Under the pieces are notes generated by a model. The model did no database searches. It was given only the letters and a program-made list of their open reading frames with translations, and was not told where the DNA came from. Positions 1-13,559 of a DNA stretch of 64,000 bases are shown here, one piece after another. This DNA comes from Pampus argenteus (lineage: Eukaryota > Chordata > Actinopteri > Scombriformes > Stromateidae). The stretch spans positions 2,336,001 to 2,400,000 of the forward strand of contig CM072876.1 of NCBI GenBank assembly GCA_036937835.1, written 5' to 3'. The position numbers and the translations under genes were made by a program. Each line of letters opens with the position of its first letter. The stretch's first letter is position 1.

Positions 1-454
1 TCAGCCGCCTCAGCAAAGAAACACCCATCATCCCTTTCACCGAAGTCAGCAGCAACGATGGGGTTGTGGTGAACCAAAGTGTGTGTGAAAGATTGTTAAA
101 GTGGAGCAGGAAAATGTTGTCTTTGATCAGTTTTAATGAAGATGTGAAAAGGTTCGAGGAGACATATTTATCTCAATATCAACACTTCTGTATATTCATA
201 TTATTACTTCCCAGCTCTGGTTATACATATAGGGACAGAGTGAGACCTCTGTACATATTCAGGGTCTGTGTTCATCACAGTTTTTAGTGTGACCTACATT
301 CCACTGACCCACCCACCCTGGACGCCCCCACCTTCCCCGTTCACACACACACACACACACATACTCAGTGTGGGTGTGTTCCTGGTCGATGAGGTCGTTG
401 CTGTTTGCTTTGGAGGAAGTCACATCTGCTGCAGTGATCACTATTTTTGAATCC

Positions 455-960
455 CAAGAACTAAATTTGACTAAACTCAGAACTAGAAAAAACTCAAAAT
501 CTTTGGGACTAAATTCAGAATTAAACTCTGAGACTAAAATCTACTCTTGAGGCCAAATTCAGAAACTAGAGCAGCGGCCTGACCTCGACTATAGGCTGGT
601 CCTAAGGAAGTTTGAGCTCCTAACTTTAGGTTCCTGCTCAGAGGACAAAAACACACAAAGTCCCCTTTGTGTGCACGGCCGTTAGTCGCCTGAATGCACA
701 TGTGATCTCTGCACTTATGCCAAACTTAGGAATTAAACTCAGAAGTAAACTGAGACACTTCACACCAGGACTAAATTTAAGAACTTAACTCTAAACTCAT
801 AAGTACACTAATAAACACTCAGGGACTAAAACGAGGACTAAATTCATGAGACTTAAGTCAAGAACCGCCTTGAGCGATTAAACCTGTGGACTAAAGTCGA
901 CAGCAGACGTCAGGGTGAAACATTTGGGTGATTAAAGTCAAGGACTAAACTGAGAAGCTG
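455..960. repeat. Degenerate GGACTAAA/ACTCAG repeat tract
   Basis: Short words such as GGACTAAATT, AACTCAGAA and AAACTCAG recur irregularly over about 500 bp. Their reverse complements (TTTAGTCC, CTGAGTTTAG) make up the regular minisatellite at 33237-33442, so both tracts look like one simple-repeat lineage in opposite orientation. No coding role is visible. Confidence 0.5.
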
Positions 961-2290
961 CAGTCGTGCCGTTCAGTCCAAATCATAGCAGCTTCACAGA
1001 TGCTTCAGACTCTGTTAACAGTGAACTGACGGGTGAAACCTGCATTAAAAACTGGATGGATGGGATTAACACTTTAAAACAGCACTTTGGTTTGTTAAAG
1101 GATCATTTCAACAACAAGAAACTGAAGAGCAGAGCAGCAAAGTCTGAACATGGACGTGAGCAGCTGCCAGTCGAAGCTGCAAACTGTGTGTGTGTGTGTG
1201 TTGGGTGGGGTGTAGTTCCTGGAAATACGATTCTTGGAAGTCTTGAAGGAGGAATGACCTTTGACCTCTAAGTAATGTGCACTGCTGCTACTACACATAT
1301 ACGTACACACACACACACACACACACAGCAGAGCGGAGGATTTATTTCTGCCTTTCAGACGTATTTACATTGTGTGGTGATTTAACTGAAGCTCTTATCC
1401 AGACAGACTGCTGATGAGCAGCAGAACAAACCTTCAAACACACACGTTTGTGTTCTATGTTTGTGAGGACCTTCACTCACATAACACATTCCTAAACCTA
1501 AACTTTAACTTTATCTTAATGCTAAACCAGGTGTAAACCCTCAAACCGACCTTGGACGGAGTGAGAAGAAAAGTCTCCAGAAACATCTTATCTTTCCAGA
1601 AATGTCTAGTTATGAAAAAAACTCGCTCCCCAAGAACGAGCCCCCTCTCAAAAATGTCCAGACTTTATAAACATGTCCTCAATTCGAATATCTTTACTCG
1701 CTAAAAAAATACATTTCCAATTTCCAAAGATATCCTAACAAGTACAGATAGTTCTACTGTGTTTCTATTCTGCTCCATTCAGTTCTGTCAGATGAACTCG
1801 GGTTGGAGGTAATAACCCACCAGGCTCCACAGATTGCTGTTTTTGAGACTATTTCAGGATTTCTTGCATGAAGACTTTATAAATACAACGTATGAGACGA
1901 TATAAAAAAAAAAACTCGATCTAAAGAGTTGCATGTATGTGATTGGCCAACATGGGTTTGTGTTTTGACGACCACTGCAGCAGCCCTGCTGTGTGAATGT
2001 ACTGCCCCATTCAAATGAATGGAGGGCTGTGTTTTTTCACACAGCGCTGATGTCGGTCTGAACGCCCCCCGATTCTTCAAGAAATTATTCCAACATGTAT
2101 TTTCCTCTAAAACCACAAACGTTGCTGTTTGGTTAAACAAACGAGTTACACGTTAATCAGTGATTTTTTTTTTAGAGGTTTCGGTGGTGTTTGGACAAAG
2201 CCAGGATAGCCGTTTCCACCTGCTTCCAGTGTTTATGCTAAGCTATGCTAACCACAGACATAAGATTGATGTCCATCTAAACATCACGGT

Positions 2291-2412
2291 CAGCGGTGGA
2301 AAAAGTACTCACATCTTTAAGTAAAAGTATCAATATAACGAAGTAGAAATTGTGAATTTTCAAATAAATGTCCTGCATGAAAAGTCTACTATCTATTTAA
2401 GTAAAAGTTTAG
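2291..2412 (+). repeat. Dispersed AAGTAC-type short element
   Basis: It begins with GGTGGAAAAAGTACTC and continues with AAGTAAAAGTA-type words. This resembles a very common short non-autonomous element of teleost genomes. Related copies lie at 14529-14689, 40607-40735, 43691-43846 and about 45310-45425. The assignment rests on shared words and on my memory of the family. Confidence 0.5.
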
Positions 2413-4407
2413 TTTAGTTCATAGTTCATAGTTTAGTGACTGTTTATATGAGCTTCAGTGTTTTCCCTGCTTCACCGTCTCTCCTCTGCTATCAGTGTGT
2501 GTGACTGACACGCACACGCACAGCAGAGAGGCCACAGCGGACAAGATGAACAACGCGGCACCTTCCCGCCGTTTGTGTGGAAGTGTGGGTGTGTTTATTT
2601 GTACTTTAGAACGTAACCAGCGTGAAACAATCAGAAAATAATGTTTTATTTATGTGAATCACAGTTTTGTTCTCGCCAGTGCCGCTCGCTCTCTTCATTC
2701 ACTCTCAGCTGCGCTCTCTCTCTCTCTCTATCTGTCTCTCTCTCTATCTTTCGCGGTGGAGGCGGGGCCAACTTTGAATGCTGTGTGTTTACAAACACCA
2801 TCTTGTGTAATACACCTGTAAGTACAGTGCTTGAGGTACATTCTTGTTCTGCTTTCTTTCTGAGAGTATTTTCCCAAAATGTTGAACTTTACACAAAGTG
2901 AAGAACGAGATTTGTTTTGAAAACGTGAACGGTGTCTAAAATAAAAGAAACAAAGGTAAACTATATTGCAGCGCCTCTCATCCTCAGTCTGCTGCAGGTT
3001 CTTCGCTCTGACTTCATCCTGTAAGCAGCTGCCGTCTCCTCTGCCTCTGATTTCCTCCTGCTCAAGTCTGGGAGAGTTTTCTGCCTGGAAACTGTTTTAA
3101 TGGATGGATGGACCGCCTGCGTGTGTGTTTTTTTTTTCTTCTTTTTTTTCATTTCACAACCTCACTGAACTTGGAAATAAAAATGAACTCACGTCACCCC
3201 TGCCTGCTGCCAGATCCTGCTTTTGTCCCAGTTTTCTCTGCTCTCTGTGTGTGAGTGTGTCTGTGCTCAGTTTACACTTCTCTCTGCAGTACGTTGAGTA
3301 ACGACACTGTTGATCTGCTTCGTGTGCGAGACAGCAGACGGCCGCCAACAAGGTGTTTTAAGGCGAGCTGGTGAGCCGAGGCCAGCTGTCAATCACACAG
3401 ACACAGGAAGCATCACTGGAAGCTGCGTCCTGCTGCAGAAATGGCGAAGAATGAAACAAGCTCTTTGTCTGCCTGTATCTCAGACAGGGTGACGTACCAC
3501 CACAACCCACCTCCACCTTCCATCCACCCCTCCCTCCCGCCACTGTTTGCTCATGTCACATGTCAAAGATGATGATGATGATAATGATGATGGTGGCAGC
3601 ACGGGCCAACCTCCATCCTCTTACAGCTGCTTAAAGGGTTAACATGCAGCCACAACAAAGGAGCCGGTGCTGGGCCGGCGTGTGGAGGATGGAGGTGGAG
3701 GAGGGGTGGGGGTGGGTGGGGGGGCTCAGGCTGCCTCCTAGCCCCGCCCTGGAATTCTTTATTGGAGAAGCTGTTTACAACCTCGACGCATAGGAGTCCC
3801 CGGGTTCATTGGCCCGGTGGGGAGGGGGTGAGGAGGATGAGGATGGGGGAGGAGGAGGGAGGAGAGGTAGTTGGACTCACAAGAGAGCAGAGAGGAAAAT
3901 GTTACAGGAAGAAGACAATAAGAAAATATGTTGAGTGCCTCTGAGCTGCAGGATCTGAGCTTTTGTTTCTCCCTTTGTTCCCCGCCTGTCTCTCCTTGAT
4001 TCTTTATCTTTATTTCCTCTTTTGTTTCTCTTTGACAGAATAAAAAATGCACAAGTGTTGAGTCGATGCATGCAGGACTGGCTGCACCCCTCCACCAAAA
4101 AAACAACAACAAACACCTTGTGGACTTTCCTCTCGCCTTCTGCTCTTTGCTCTGCAGCCAGAGAGAAGCAGCAGGAAGACTTGTTTACTTTCTTTTTTTA
4201 TTTTATAATTATTTTTAAGGACTTTTTCTCCACACACAGCTGCAGTTTACTGTCTGTATATACTGTAACATATGCATATATGTTGTGTAAATAATTTATA
4301 TTTCAATATACAGTTAATTTTTACCTTACCACCATATTGATATCCACCTGACTTGTACTAATGTACAGTGTACTAAACTATAGCATATTAACATAATTGA
4401 ACAGTCT

Positions 4408-4560
4408 ATAGCTGCAATATTTAATCGATCAGCAACAAGTCATTTTTCAAGCAAACATGTCAAATATTATCTGGTTTTAGCTTCTCAAATGTGAGGATGT
4501 GCTGCTTTTCTTTGTCATGTGTGACTGTGAATTTAAACTCAGATAAACGGATGGAAAGGA
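4408..4560 (+). repeat. GCTGCAA...TTAATCGAT dispersed repeat fragment
   Basis: It carries the order GCTGCAA, TTTAATCGAT, CATTTTTCAAGCAAA, CTTCTCAAATGTGAGGA, TGCTGCTTTTCTTTG. The same order recurs near 42549-42855, 63466-63728 and elsewhere in the window. This is a dispersed teleost repeat whose fuller copies have inverted AGCTGCAACGATTAG-like ends, so a MITE is likely. The superfamily is not determined. Confidence 0.55.
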
Positions 4561-5359
4561 TGTTGTTTTGTCACAATTTCTGCACTGGGAAGAAACTGAA
4601 GAAATCCTGCTGTAGTTCACGCAGCCGTCCCTCTTCTCTCACACTCACATACTTCTGTTTACATCTACATTTTACATGAGGCTCATATCTGCTTCACTTG
4701 ACTGCATTAACACAGATAGACTCTGTTACTGTGCAATGATTCAGCTGCTGAGTGTTTTCTTATTACATGAGAATCATATTCTAATATATATATTGGCAAA
4801 GAATACCCACAAAACATAAACTGTGTTAATGGATACATCTTTGTAAATATAAGAGCTAATTCAATACATATATTTTATTAATATTTCATATTTTGTGTTA
4901 TGATATTTCAAATTTTCTAATTTATGTCATTCAGACCATTTAAACGTCTTTATTCAGGACCAGGATACAAACCTGATCAAAACATAAAGATCTAAAGATA
5001 AAAACAAAGTCAACATGTCTGAATACATTTTCATTGATTTATTGTATATGTCATTGTTTCTTTGTGACTAGGTACAAAACATTCAAATATTACATAAACA
5101 TAAAAACATAAATATAATTGTGTTTCTGAATATTTTATTTTTTTCATATTTTATATTTTAAGTGACCATAATATTGTAATGATACCATAATGATGATCTG
5201 GTCAAAGTTTGTCATTTTGTGACTAATATATAATTGTGTTAATGATTTTTTTTTTATTGAATAATCATATATTTTAATGTATTTCACGTGATCTTTTATT
5301 CATTTTGTTAACAGTACACATTTTTGAACATGATATTGTGCAGTTGTTCTGTACACACC

Positions 5360-5797
5360 TCCCGCGCGCGCGCATGCGCGTCCTCGCTGGAGTCGCGGTC
5401 CCGCCTCACGCCTGTCTGCTTCCCAACCTTTCCCCCAGTTCGTGCGCGCGTCCGGGTTCACCGGGTTTACTCTGACACCGCTGACTCCGCGGCTCCGCCC
5501 CTCGACAGCCACGCACCCCGCCTCGGGCCAATCGCATCGCAGCCACGTCCTGATCACGCACCGCCTCGCCTCCCATTGGCCGGAGTCCGCTACACCTTTG
5601 CCTGTGATTGGCTGCGTGTTACCACCCGCCAGACTGCTCTGAATTTTGTTTCTGTTTTTTTTTTTTTTTTTTTTTGGCTCCACTCAGCTGAAGCCAGTCT
5701 GCTGGCAGAGGCTCAGCGCTTATTATTGACTGCTCGCTCTCCCGCTACTGTCTCCGTCTTTATTTTGAAATTGACGCACATTTTTTAACTCTTCCTC
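5360..5797 (+). promoter_or_regulatory. klf11: klf11 CpG/CCAAT promoter and 5' UTR
   Basis: An abrupt change from AT-rich DNA to CpG-rich DNA at about 5355 precedes the first coding exon. The block holds CCAAT boxes in both orientations (near 5529, 5575 and 5607), GC-rich CCGCCCC/CCCGCCTC words that can bind Sp/KLF factors, and a T run at about 5650-5674. No clear TATA box is placed at a start site. This fits a TATA-less, dispersed-start promoter. Extent and start site are inferred from composition only. Confidence 0.6.
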
Positions 5798-7379
5798 ATG
5801 CTCAGCTTCACGGCGGAGCGCTCCTGTCAGGTGAGTCCGCTTCACGGCCAACCAACCGGCGGTTTAACGGCTGTCCGGCGGATATTTCATTAAGTTGTTG
5901 CTGTTATTATAAACTGAGCCGATACCTGCACGCTGACACCAACACACGCTGGTCCCACATCAGCTGCTGGGACTCGAACCTGCGCCGCAGATGAGCTGTT
6001 TCTGTCGTATTTTGGCGCTGTCGGCTGGTTTATTTGAGGTCATAGTGAACCCAGTGTCTCCTGTGTGTGTGTGTGTGTGTGTGTGTGTTCACAACAGTTG
6101 CATCACTGCAATGCATCGCTCCACCATCATAAAGTTTAAACATGACACTTTATCCCAAAGTGATCAGATCATCTCTTATTGGTGGTGAATCCACACCTGC
6201 TTGTTTTGATTGATTAGTTTTGATTGATAATGATTGGAATCAGACTCCAGTTGATCAGTTGATTGTCTTTGTTGTTGGATCATTACTGGCTGTGTTTATT
6301 ATGTTTTCTCACTGTTGATAATAAAATATGTAGAAAGATGACAGAATCCATAAAGTTTAGTATTAAAATATAATTAATCTGAGATCTGTATTTTTAATAA
6401 TATGACACATAAAAGCAAATTAATTTTAATTGAAACTGTGTGAATATAGATTATTGTTGTTATCAATGAATCATTTAGTTTATAAAATGTCAGGAGAATA
6501 TAGTGAAAAATTCTCCAAAGCTCACATTTGCATATTAATATTACATATTACGTCTCAAAATATTCAGTTTACTGTCAGAAATTTAATAAAAAACAGAAAA
6601 TATTCATATTTGAGAAGCTGGAATTAGACTTGCTTGAAAAAATGGCTTAAATGACCACTTGAGTGTATAAATCTTTCCTTATCAATAATCAAAAATTGAC
6701 TGTCAACATTTAAAAATGCTTCATTGAGGCTCATTTTGTTCATAAAGCTGCAGCAGAAAACAGCAGCTGAGCACAACAAAGAGGCAGCAGAGAAGAACAA
6801 CACGACAGGACCACGAAGACACACAAGAAATCAACACAAACTGAAAAAAATCAAAATCAAAACAGAAAATAGAAAGAGCGATCAGTCAAGTTCAGTCAAT
6901 AAATCCTTTTTGAGTTGATTTGTGTTATTTTCTGCAGCAGTAAACAGGTGTTATATGATAATAATCATTTTAATAAGAGTAATTAAAGATTGAAGTAATT
7001 CCTGGTTGTGAATAAAACGTCTGCATTGTTTCTTGCTGCTGTAATCTGATTATGTGTTGCTGTGTGATGTGTTTGTGTGCTCCTGTGCGTGGGAAATCAC
7101 AGTGTCGAGTGTGTGCAGAACAAGAGTGTGTGTGTGTGTGTGTTGCAACAGATTGACTTTGTTTTTTACCAACTATACTTCCTGTTGGGAGCTTCCTCTC
7201 TCTCTCGGGCGAGTCTGTGCATGTTAATGCAGGAGGGGGCGGGGCTTTTATTTATTTATTTTTTGAGGAGGAGGGGGGTAATATCTGGCACCCTCCCCTC
7301 CTATCATCTATTCTGGGCGAAGGGGAGGTTCCCCTCGGTTCGCTCAGGTCGAGACTCTGGGTGTACCCGCTGCAGTGGG

Positions 7380-7419
<40 letters not shown>

Positions 7420-10400
7420 GGTCTCTCTCTCTCTCTCTCTCGCCCTCCCTCCACCCCTTCTCTACGTGCAGCTGAGCATTCGCCAGATGCCAGCCAACTT
7501 TGTCCTTTGTCCCCCATCACGTTTATTTATTTGGGTGTAATTTTTATTTCTCACCTCAGCTGCCCTGCCTTGTTTTTGGTGTCATTCATCATCATTTTTT
7601 TCTGCCATGCTGGTACGACTCAGGTGACGCGGTGAAGTGGGAAAACAGTGACATCATTGGTAATTAGTTGGGTGTGTTCCTTCGTTCGAAAAAAGAAGAA
7701 GAGGAAGAAAGAACAGAAGAAGAAGAAGAACATAGACCAGTTGTTCCTAAAGTGGGTGCTGTGAGGACCAACCCCTCTTATGAAGAGTGCCGGGCTATGA
7801 AGCCAATTTCACATAGTGGCCAAACCGAGTAATTACAACTTCTTGGTTCATCACGTGATGCACATTGGCCCAAAAAGCTTTTTTCCTGCACACACAATCA
7901 TTGGAAAAGGAGCGACTGTAAAACGGTGAATGCCCGCGAATGTCTTGTGTCATTATCAGAACTTGATCCATTCAGATTCGGCGTTATTGCCACGTAGGTT
8001 CAAGGTGCATATCATAAATATAAACAAAATGAAAACTATAAAACAAAGAAATACATTTACAGTAACAAATATGAGTCGCACAGGTTTAAATAAAGAGAAT
8101 TAAATGAAACATTTCAACACATAAAAAAACTGCAACATTTACATTAATTATGTTTTATGTTTTCGAATACATCAAAACAGAATAAATAACCAATAAACAT
8201 CTAAATCACTGTTTTTAAAAGCTGACATGACAACTCACTGCTGCCTGTTGTCATAGCAACGCAACACGCTTTTTCCATCTCGGGAGTTTTGCACAAGCCG
8301 CCATTCTTATTGTATTATGTGTTCCCAATTTAATATTTATAATAATCCTTTGAAGGAGTGCTGAGGTCTCTTGTTTGTTTTCTTGTCATTATGAGGGAGA
8401 AAAGAAAAACAAAATCTTTCAGGTATGTTCAGCAGATTTAGCCTACCGCTGACCTTTGACCTCCTGTCCTCCGCAGGTCAACTGTACAGACGGATGGCCA
8501 GTGGCGATCATGGAGCAGAAGCCGAGCATCGAGTACCACGACCTGGAGGCCGCCGAGGCACTCGTCAGCATGAGCTTCTGGGGTCAAAGGTCGCACAAGC
8601 CCCGCCCGCTGACCCCCACCTCCGACTCCTGTGACTCCATCCAGCTCCACCCGGAAGGCGGAGACGCTCCTAAGGACCTGATCGCTCTGTCCTCACTGGT
8701 AAGAAATGACCTGAAAAAGCAGCTGAACTATCATTAAATATGTAAATAAATGACCGTCAGTTTTGCTCATTTACACATTTTTATAACTATTATTATTATT
8801 ATTATAACTATTCCTTTCTTTCTGTTATTTATACTTAAAATAAGCTAATATATATATATTAAAATATTTTATTATATGCAAATAAAATTGATAACAAATG
8901 AAAATGAAGATTGAAGATTTTTTTAGTAAATTAATAAAATAAAAAAATACTTCTAAGTGACTTTTATCTGTCTTATTTTTATCTTTTTTACATTTTCTAT
9001 TTTCTTTCTATTTATTATTATTATTCATTATAGAAATGAAACAATAATTATAATCATTATATGTTCTATTTAAGTAAATCTGGCAAAGAATAATGTACTC
9101 CTACCATTAATAGCATCATTTATAATATAAAAATTACTATAATCTTTTACCTCCATCAGTGTATGACTCCGCCTCACAGTCCGAGCTTCGCTGAGACCTC
9201 CACCACGGCTGTCCTCACCACCTCCTCTGCTCTAAGCCCCGCCTCCAGACCGCTCTTACCCTGCCCTGGTCTCGCTGTCGCCCCTCCCCTCCTGAGTGAC
9301 TCCCACACTGACCTCCCCCGACCCTCCTGCTCCATCACTTTGGAGACCTCAGCACTTCCACCTCACACAGAGTCGTCCTCTGTGGCGCCGCCCAGCAGAG
9401 CGATGGTCACCAGTGTGATCCGCCACACGGCTGACAGCCTCAGCATTCCTACTCCACCTCCCACCGCCACCCAGCTGACAGAAACTTCCACACCGCCTCA
9501 GCCAGTAATTCTAGAGATGCTTCCAGAGAGCGGGCACCAGAAGGAGGGACCTCCCTCATGTCCTCCCAGCCTCACATCCTCTCCGCCCTCCTCAGCATCT
9601 CCTCCTCACTCCTCCCCGCTGTCTCCTTCCTCTTCCTCTCCGGTCTCCAGCTCTCCAGTCCTGTGCCAGGTTTTCCCAGTGAGCGGCCGGACCGGGATGA
9701 TCTCTGCCTTCGTCCAGGCTCCGGTTCAGGTACAGACTCAGGGGGGACCCAAGCCCATCCTGCCCCAGTCTCCTTCCAGCTTCACCCAGCCTCTGCTGGT
9801 GGGCTCCGCCGTGCCGCAGGGGACTGTGATGTTCGTGGTTCCCCAGGCGTCCGTGTCCCAGGTGCCACAGGGGGCGCAGACTGTCATGACCCTGGGCAAC
9901 ACCAAGCTCCTTCCCCTGGCTCCAGCTCCGGTTTACATGCCGTCTGGAGCGAGTGGTGGCGCCTCGCAGGCCGACTTCTCTCGCAGACGAAACTACGTCT
10001 GCAACTTTCCCGGCTGCAAGAAGACGTACTTCAAAAGCTCACACCTGAAGGCTCACCTGCGCACACACACAGGTGGGAGTTAGACGCATCATACAAAACT
10101 CTCCAGGAAACTTATTTCTTCTTTTTCCACTTCTTTTTCAATAAAACAATTAAATTTACAAAACACATTTCACACAAAAAGATACAGATGTAAAAAACAG
10201 AAGGGATGTTTTAAGGTTTGAAACAAATGAACATATTGGTCTGAATATGACAGGTCTTATGTTCGGGTCAATACAGTAACAGTAAATAAATCAGTTAATT
10301 AATACAGTAGATGAGGTTAATCAGATGAGAAAGAAAACTCACTAAACAAAAGATTGACGCAAGTAAAATCCCAGAGCACCGATAACATGACATGATTACA

Positions 10401-11003
10401 GCTGAAATGTTTAGTCAGTAAATCAATTTTAATAATCAGTTAATTATAAGTTAGTCATCAAGTTATCACTTCTCAAATATGAGGATTGATTGATTGATTG
10501 ATTGTAATTTGTATTAGAAACAAGACAGAAAACTGTTGCTGACTTGTAGAATAAGAAGAAATTTTGATTCCTAGGATGAATCCTGAAAAAAACACTATAA
10601 TTTATTGGTATTTATCTGATGTAACTGAATCTTCAGGACTCAAATGGAAATTAATCAAATCAGAATTTTTCTCAATCAAACCTAATCAATCATGTTCTCC
10701 TCTTCAGGTGAAAAGCCGTTCAGCTGCCACTGGGAAGGCTGCGACAAAAAGTTTGCCCGCTCCGACGAGCTTTCCCGCCACCGTCGCACGCACACAGGCG
10801 AGAAGAAATTCGTCTGCAATGTGTGTGACCGACGCTTCATGCGCAGCGACCACTTGACCAAACACACCCGGCGGCACATGACCACCAAGAGGACGTCCTC
10901 TTGGCCCGCCGAAACCTCTGACCTCAACAAAGTGGCCCTGCCAAAGGGACAAAACAGAGGCTCCGCGCTTCCTGTTGGCGTGCTGGTGCCCGCAGCCAAC
11001 TAA
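5798..11003 (+). CDS. klf11: Krueppel-like factor 11 (TIEG2-type)
   Basis: Four coding exons: 5798-5830, 8477-8698, 9160-10072, 10708-11003, all with GT-AG borders and consistent phase (487 aa; human KLF11 is about 512). The start ATG has an in-frame TAA 12 bases upstream, and MLSF resembles the KLF10/11 N-terminus. Residues 33-46 (DLEAAEALVSMSFW) match the Sin3-interacting helix of KLF10/11. A proline/serine-rich middle with CMTPPHSP and SVIRHTADS follows. Three C-terminal C2H2 fingers (about 366-388, 396-418, 426-446) are split by an intron in the first linker, as in the family. The family binds GC-rich/CACCC sites in the nucleus and represses through Sin3-HDAC. KLF11 is preferred over KLF10 because of NTKLLPLAPAPV and SRRRNYVC and because rrm2 lies next door, as in human. 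Met23 in exon 2 is an alternative start with a better context. Confidence 0.93.
7384..7441 (+). repeat. (CT)n microsatellite in klf11 intron 1
   Basis: A nearly pure CT run interrupted near 7412-7424 by CTGTCTCTGG. It lies in the 2.6-kb first intron of klf11, which otherwise shows TG and GAA simple repeats (about 7124-7142, 7690-7730) and AT-rich DNA. Serine/leucine-rich frames across it are artefacts. Confidence 0.8.
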
Positions 11004-12622
11004 CAGACTCAGTCAGGAGCCCACAGGGCCAACTCAGGACCCCGGGGTCGAGGGGGGGGTGGCGGTTACGACCGCCAGCCAGACACTTACAGGCTGAACA
11101 TAACTGGTTGTTTCAATCAGATACAGCAGCCACATCAGGAGGCTCTTTTCTACTCTACAAATCACATTTGGCTGCTGAACACAGTTTCAGCTCCGGCTAC
11201 GCTTACATAAAGACCTCAGAACAGGGTTGTTAAAGCACCCAGATTAAGAAGTTTATGATATTAACACATATAAAACATGTTACTGTGGCAGTGAAAACAA
11301 CAGCAGCGCTCACTATCAATCTGTATCTGTTTATACTGTATCTGTATTTGTTTTTATTTTAGAGCAAGCATGCGGTTTCTTTTATTGGTATCCGCAACAC
11401 TAAAAGTTAACGTGATGATACAGTAGCGCCCCCGCGAGGCCGAAATACCCTGTACACACAAAATATATGTGAAAAATGTAGACTTTACTACTTTTACATC
11501 TTTATTTCCATCACTAAAAATGTTTGGTCAAAGGTAATATTTTCAGTCAACCTGTTTGTTGCGGCCATTTTAGGACTTTGACCATAATGCTAACGTGACA
11601 TATTAGCATGCTAATGTTGTTAGCATGTTACGTTGTTGTAAAGTGTTGATGGAGGCTCACAGATAAGATATTAACAGGCTGATATTTAGTATACAGAAAC
11701 ATGCTAATACGTCAACGTTGATATGTTAACGTTTGTATGATTAATATGCTAACATGCTAACGTTAGCATGTTTTTCGGTCATGAACATCTTAAAAAAAAT
11801 ACTGAGGTATTTTATTGTGGGGGGAAAATGTTTTGACATACTAAACATTATGAGGGTTTTTAAAAACTATATCCTTCAAAACTAAACCGGTAAAATTTTC
11901 TAACAAGCTTTGAAATCTTTATAATAATAATTATGTAGCTAAAATGGAAGGCGTCTGTGTCTCTGTAGTTATTCACCAGCTATCCCAGAGTATCACCAAA
12001 CATCTGGAACAAAATACCAGCCACAGTAATCGAAATGATTAAGATTAAAGTGTTAAAAAAAACACCTTGAGGTCGTGTAGATGTAGTCGGAGCAGCCAGC
12101 AGAGGACAGAGCGAGTTTCCCGCCCTGCTCAGGACATTTTATTCTCATCAACCACAAACTCACCAGAGGAGGAAGAAGAAGAGGAGGAGGAGGAGGAGGA
12201 GGAGGACAGGAAGGCGACAGGCTGCTATTCATTCACGGACAGAAACCAACAAAAACCTGACATTGCACTAGATTTTTTTAATCTTGCTTGTTTTTGTACT
12301 CTCTCCGTGTATAATCATGTTTACTTCATGTGTATATGTCATGTTTAGCAAATGTATGCACTCTTTTTATTTTTTTTGCCAAAGCCTCTGTATTGTGCTT
12401 CTATTATTAGCCTACTTCTGTCTGTGACTGTAAATATTGTACATATATTGATATCTATATGAATGTTACGTGTATTCCAATCTGCATTTATTGACAGTAC
12501 GACTTATTGATATTTTAAAAATGTCAGTGGACAGTATTCCTCATTGTGATACTACCTACTATCTTTGCTTTATGCATTATTATTATTATTATTATTTAAT
12601 AAACATTTGTTGAGGAAAAAGT
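11004..12622 (+). other. klf11: klf11 3' UTR with polyadenylation signal
   Basis: Non-coding sequence after the klf11 stop. An AATAAA signal lies at 12598-12603 after an ATT run, with TG-rich sequence just downstream (about 12616-12630). Inside are a cluster of GTTAGCATGCTAAC-like words (about 11585-11775), a GAG/GAA microsatellite (12166-12206) and several ATTTA-type AU-rich words that could affect mRNA stability, as expected for an immediate-early KLF. The 3' end is inferred from the signal alone. Confidence 0.6.
11585..11775. repeat. GCTAACATGCTAA word cluster
   Basis: At least eight irregular copies of GCTAA/TTAGC-type palindromic words (TTAGCATGCTAATGTT, TATGCTAACATGCTAACG) occur within 190 bp. 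Such clusters are common in teleost non-coding DNA. No gene is implied. Confidence 0.6.
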
Positions 12623-12834
12623 GCTGTTTTGATAGCTTGATTTGGCCCATAGTGTAGCCAGTAAGAAAATACCTCATGTTATTAAATGTTATACTTAATA
12701 ACGGCTTATATCGGAATAATCCCATTTCTGAACATTTGCCTGTAAGCGGTGAAGAATATGGCTTTTATAATAAAAAAATGGATATCCAAAGTCTAATGTC
12801 TAAATGTCTATGTGCTAAGTACAGAACTTGTGCC

Positions 12835-13075
12835 AGGATGTGATTAGCCTAGCTTAGCATAAGCAGAGGAAACACCTAGCATGGCTCTCTCAAAAGTTCA
12901 AAAATACACTTACCAACATGTTTAAGGTGTGTTTGTTTTATTTCTACATGAACAAAAATGTAAAAATTAGGTGTTTTTTAATGTAGTTATGCTAAGCTAG
13001 GCTAGCTAACATCATCCTAGCACCAGCTCCGTAGTTATTAAAGGGTAATTCTGATATTTCTCAACCCCTATTTTC
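12835..13075. repeat. Dispersed element with CTAGCTTAGCAT ends
   Basis: The left end reads AGCCTAGCTTAGCATAA and the right end GCTAAGCTAGGCTAGC, so the element has imperfect inverted ends. The interior (GGCTCTCTCAAAAGTTCAAAAATACAC-type order) resembles a repeat I recall from many teleost genomes. A related fragment occurs at about 2205-2265 (GTTTATGCTAAGCTATGC). Confidence 0.5.
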
Positions 13076-13559
13076 CCGTTAATTTGGGTTTTGTACATAG
13101 CAAAAATGAGCAAAAATACAAATAACTACTTTATAAAATTACAGACTCCACATAGACAGCAGACATACACACATACACAAATCTGATGTCAGTGGTATAT
13201 TTTGTTGTTGTCCAACCTTCATGTGAGACTTTTGGAATAACCTTTACCAACCGCCATATTGATGAAAATGTTACATATTCATCAATATATATTACATGTT
13301 GGAGTATCAATAAAAATCTAGTGATATAATATGTAATAACTAAATTTTGACATTATTATTATTATTCTGCTGCATAATTAGTTTTGATAATTTTAAATAT
13401 ATAATAATGTATGTTTTTTTAATTAAATAAACAAACAATACATATGTACTTTTACTGAAATAAGGTTTTCCATGCAGGTATATGTTACTTTGCTCGAGTT
13501 AATTATGACATTTATGAAAACACAGTCGTATTTAGAGATAAGTCAATGCAGCAGTTTTT

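Larger units (their letters stand above)
1..5350. other. Gene-free, repeat-rich upstream DNA
   Basis: I recognise no coding exon, RNA gene or convincing promoter here. Open frames are short and lie on microsatellites. Content: a (CA)n run at 342-361, (TG)n at 1183-1201, (CA)n at 1305-1327, a CT-rich stretch at about 2717-2748, a degenerate GGACTAAA-type repeat at 455-960, pieces of dispersed teleost repeats (2200-2412, 4408-4560), and AT-rich DNA at 4200-5300. In human the gene beside KLF11 is GRHL1, but I cannot see a GRHL exon, so this is called intergenic. An intron or distal exon of an unseen gene cannot be excluded. Confidence 0.6.

Noticed and set aside
5300..5788. Long overlapping frames on both strands at the klf11 promoter
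   Set aside because: A CpG-rich promoter has few stop codons by composition. The frames carry Arg/Pro/Ala-rich sequence with no family resemblance.
9558..10193. 211-codon frame overlapping klf11 exon 3
   Set aside because: It is a +1 frame shadow of the proline/serine-rich klf11 exon, whose true frame continues into the zinc fingers.
12067..12348. 93-codon frame with a Glu run
   Set aside because: It lies in the klf11 3' UTR over a GAG/GAA microsatellite, with no domain and no splice partners.
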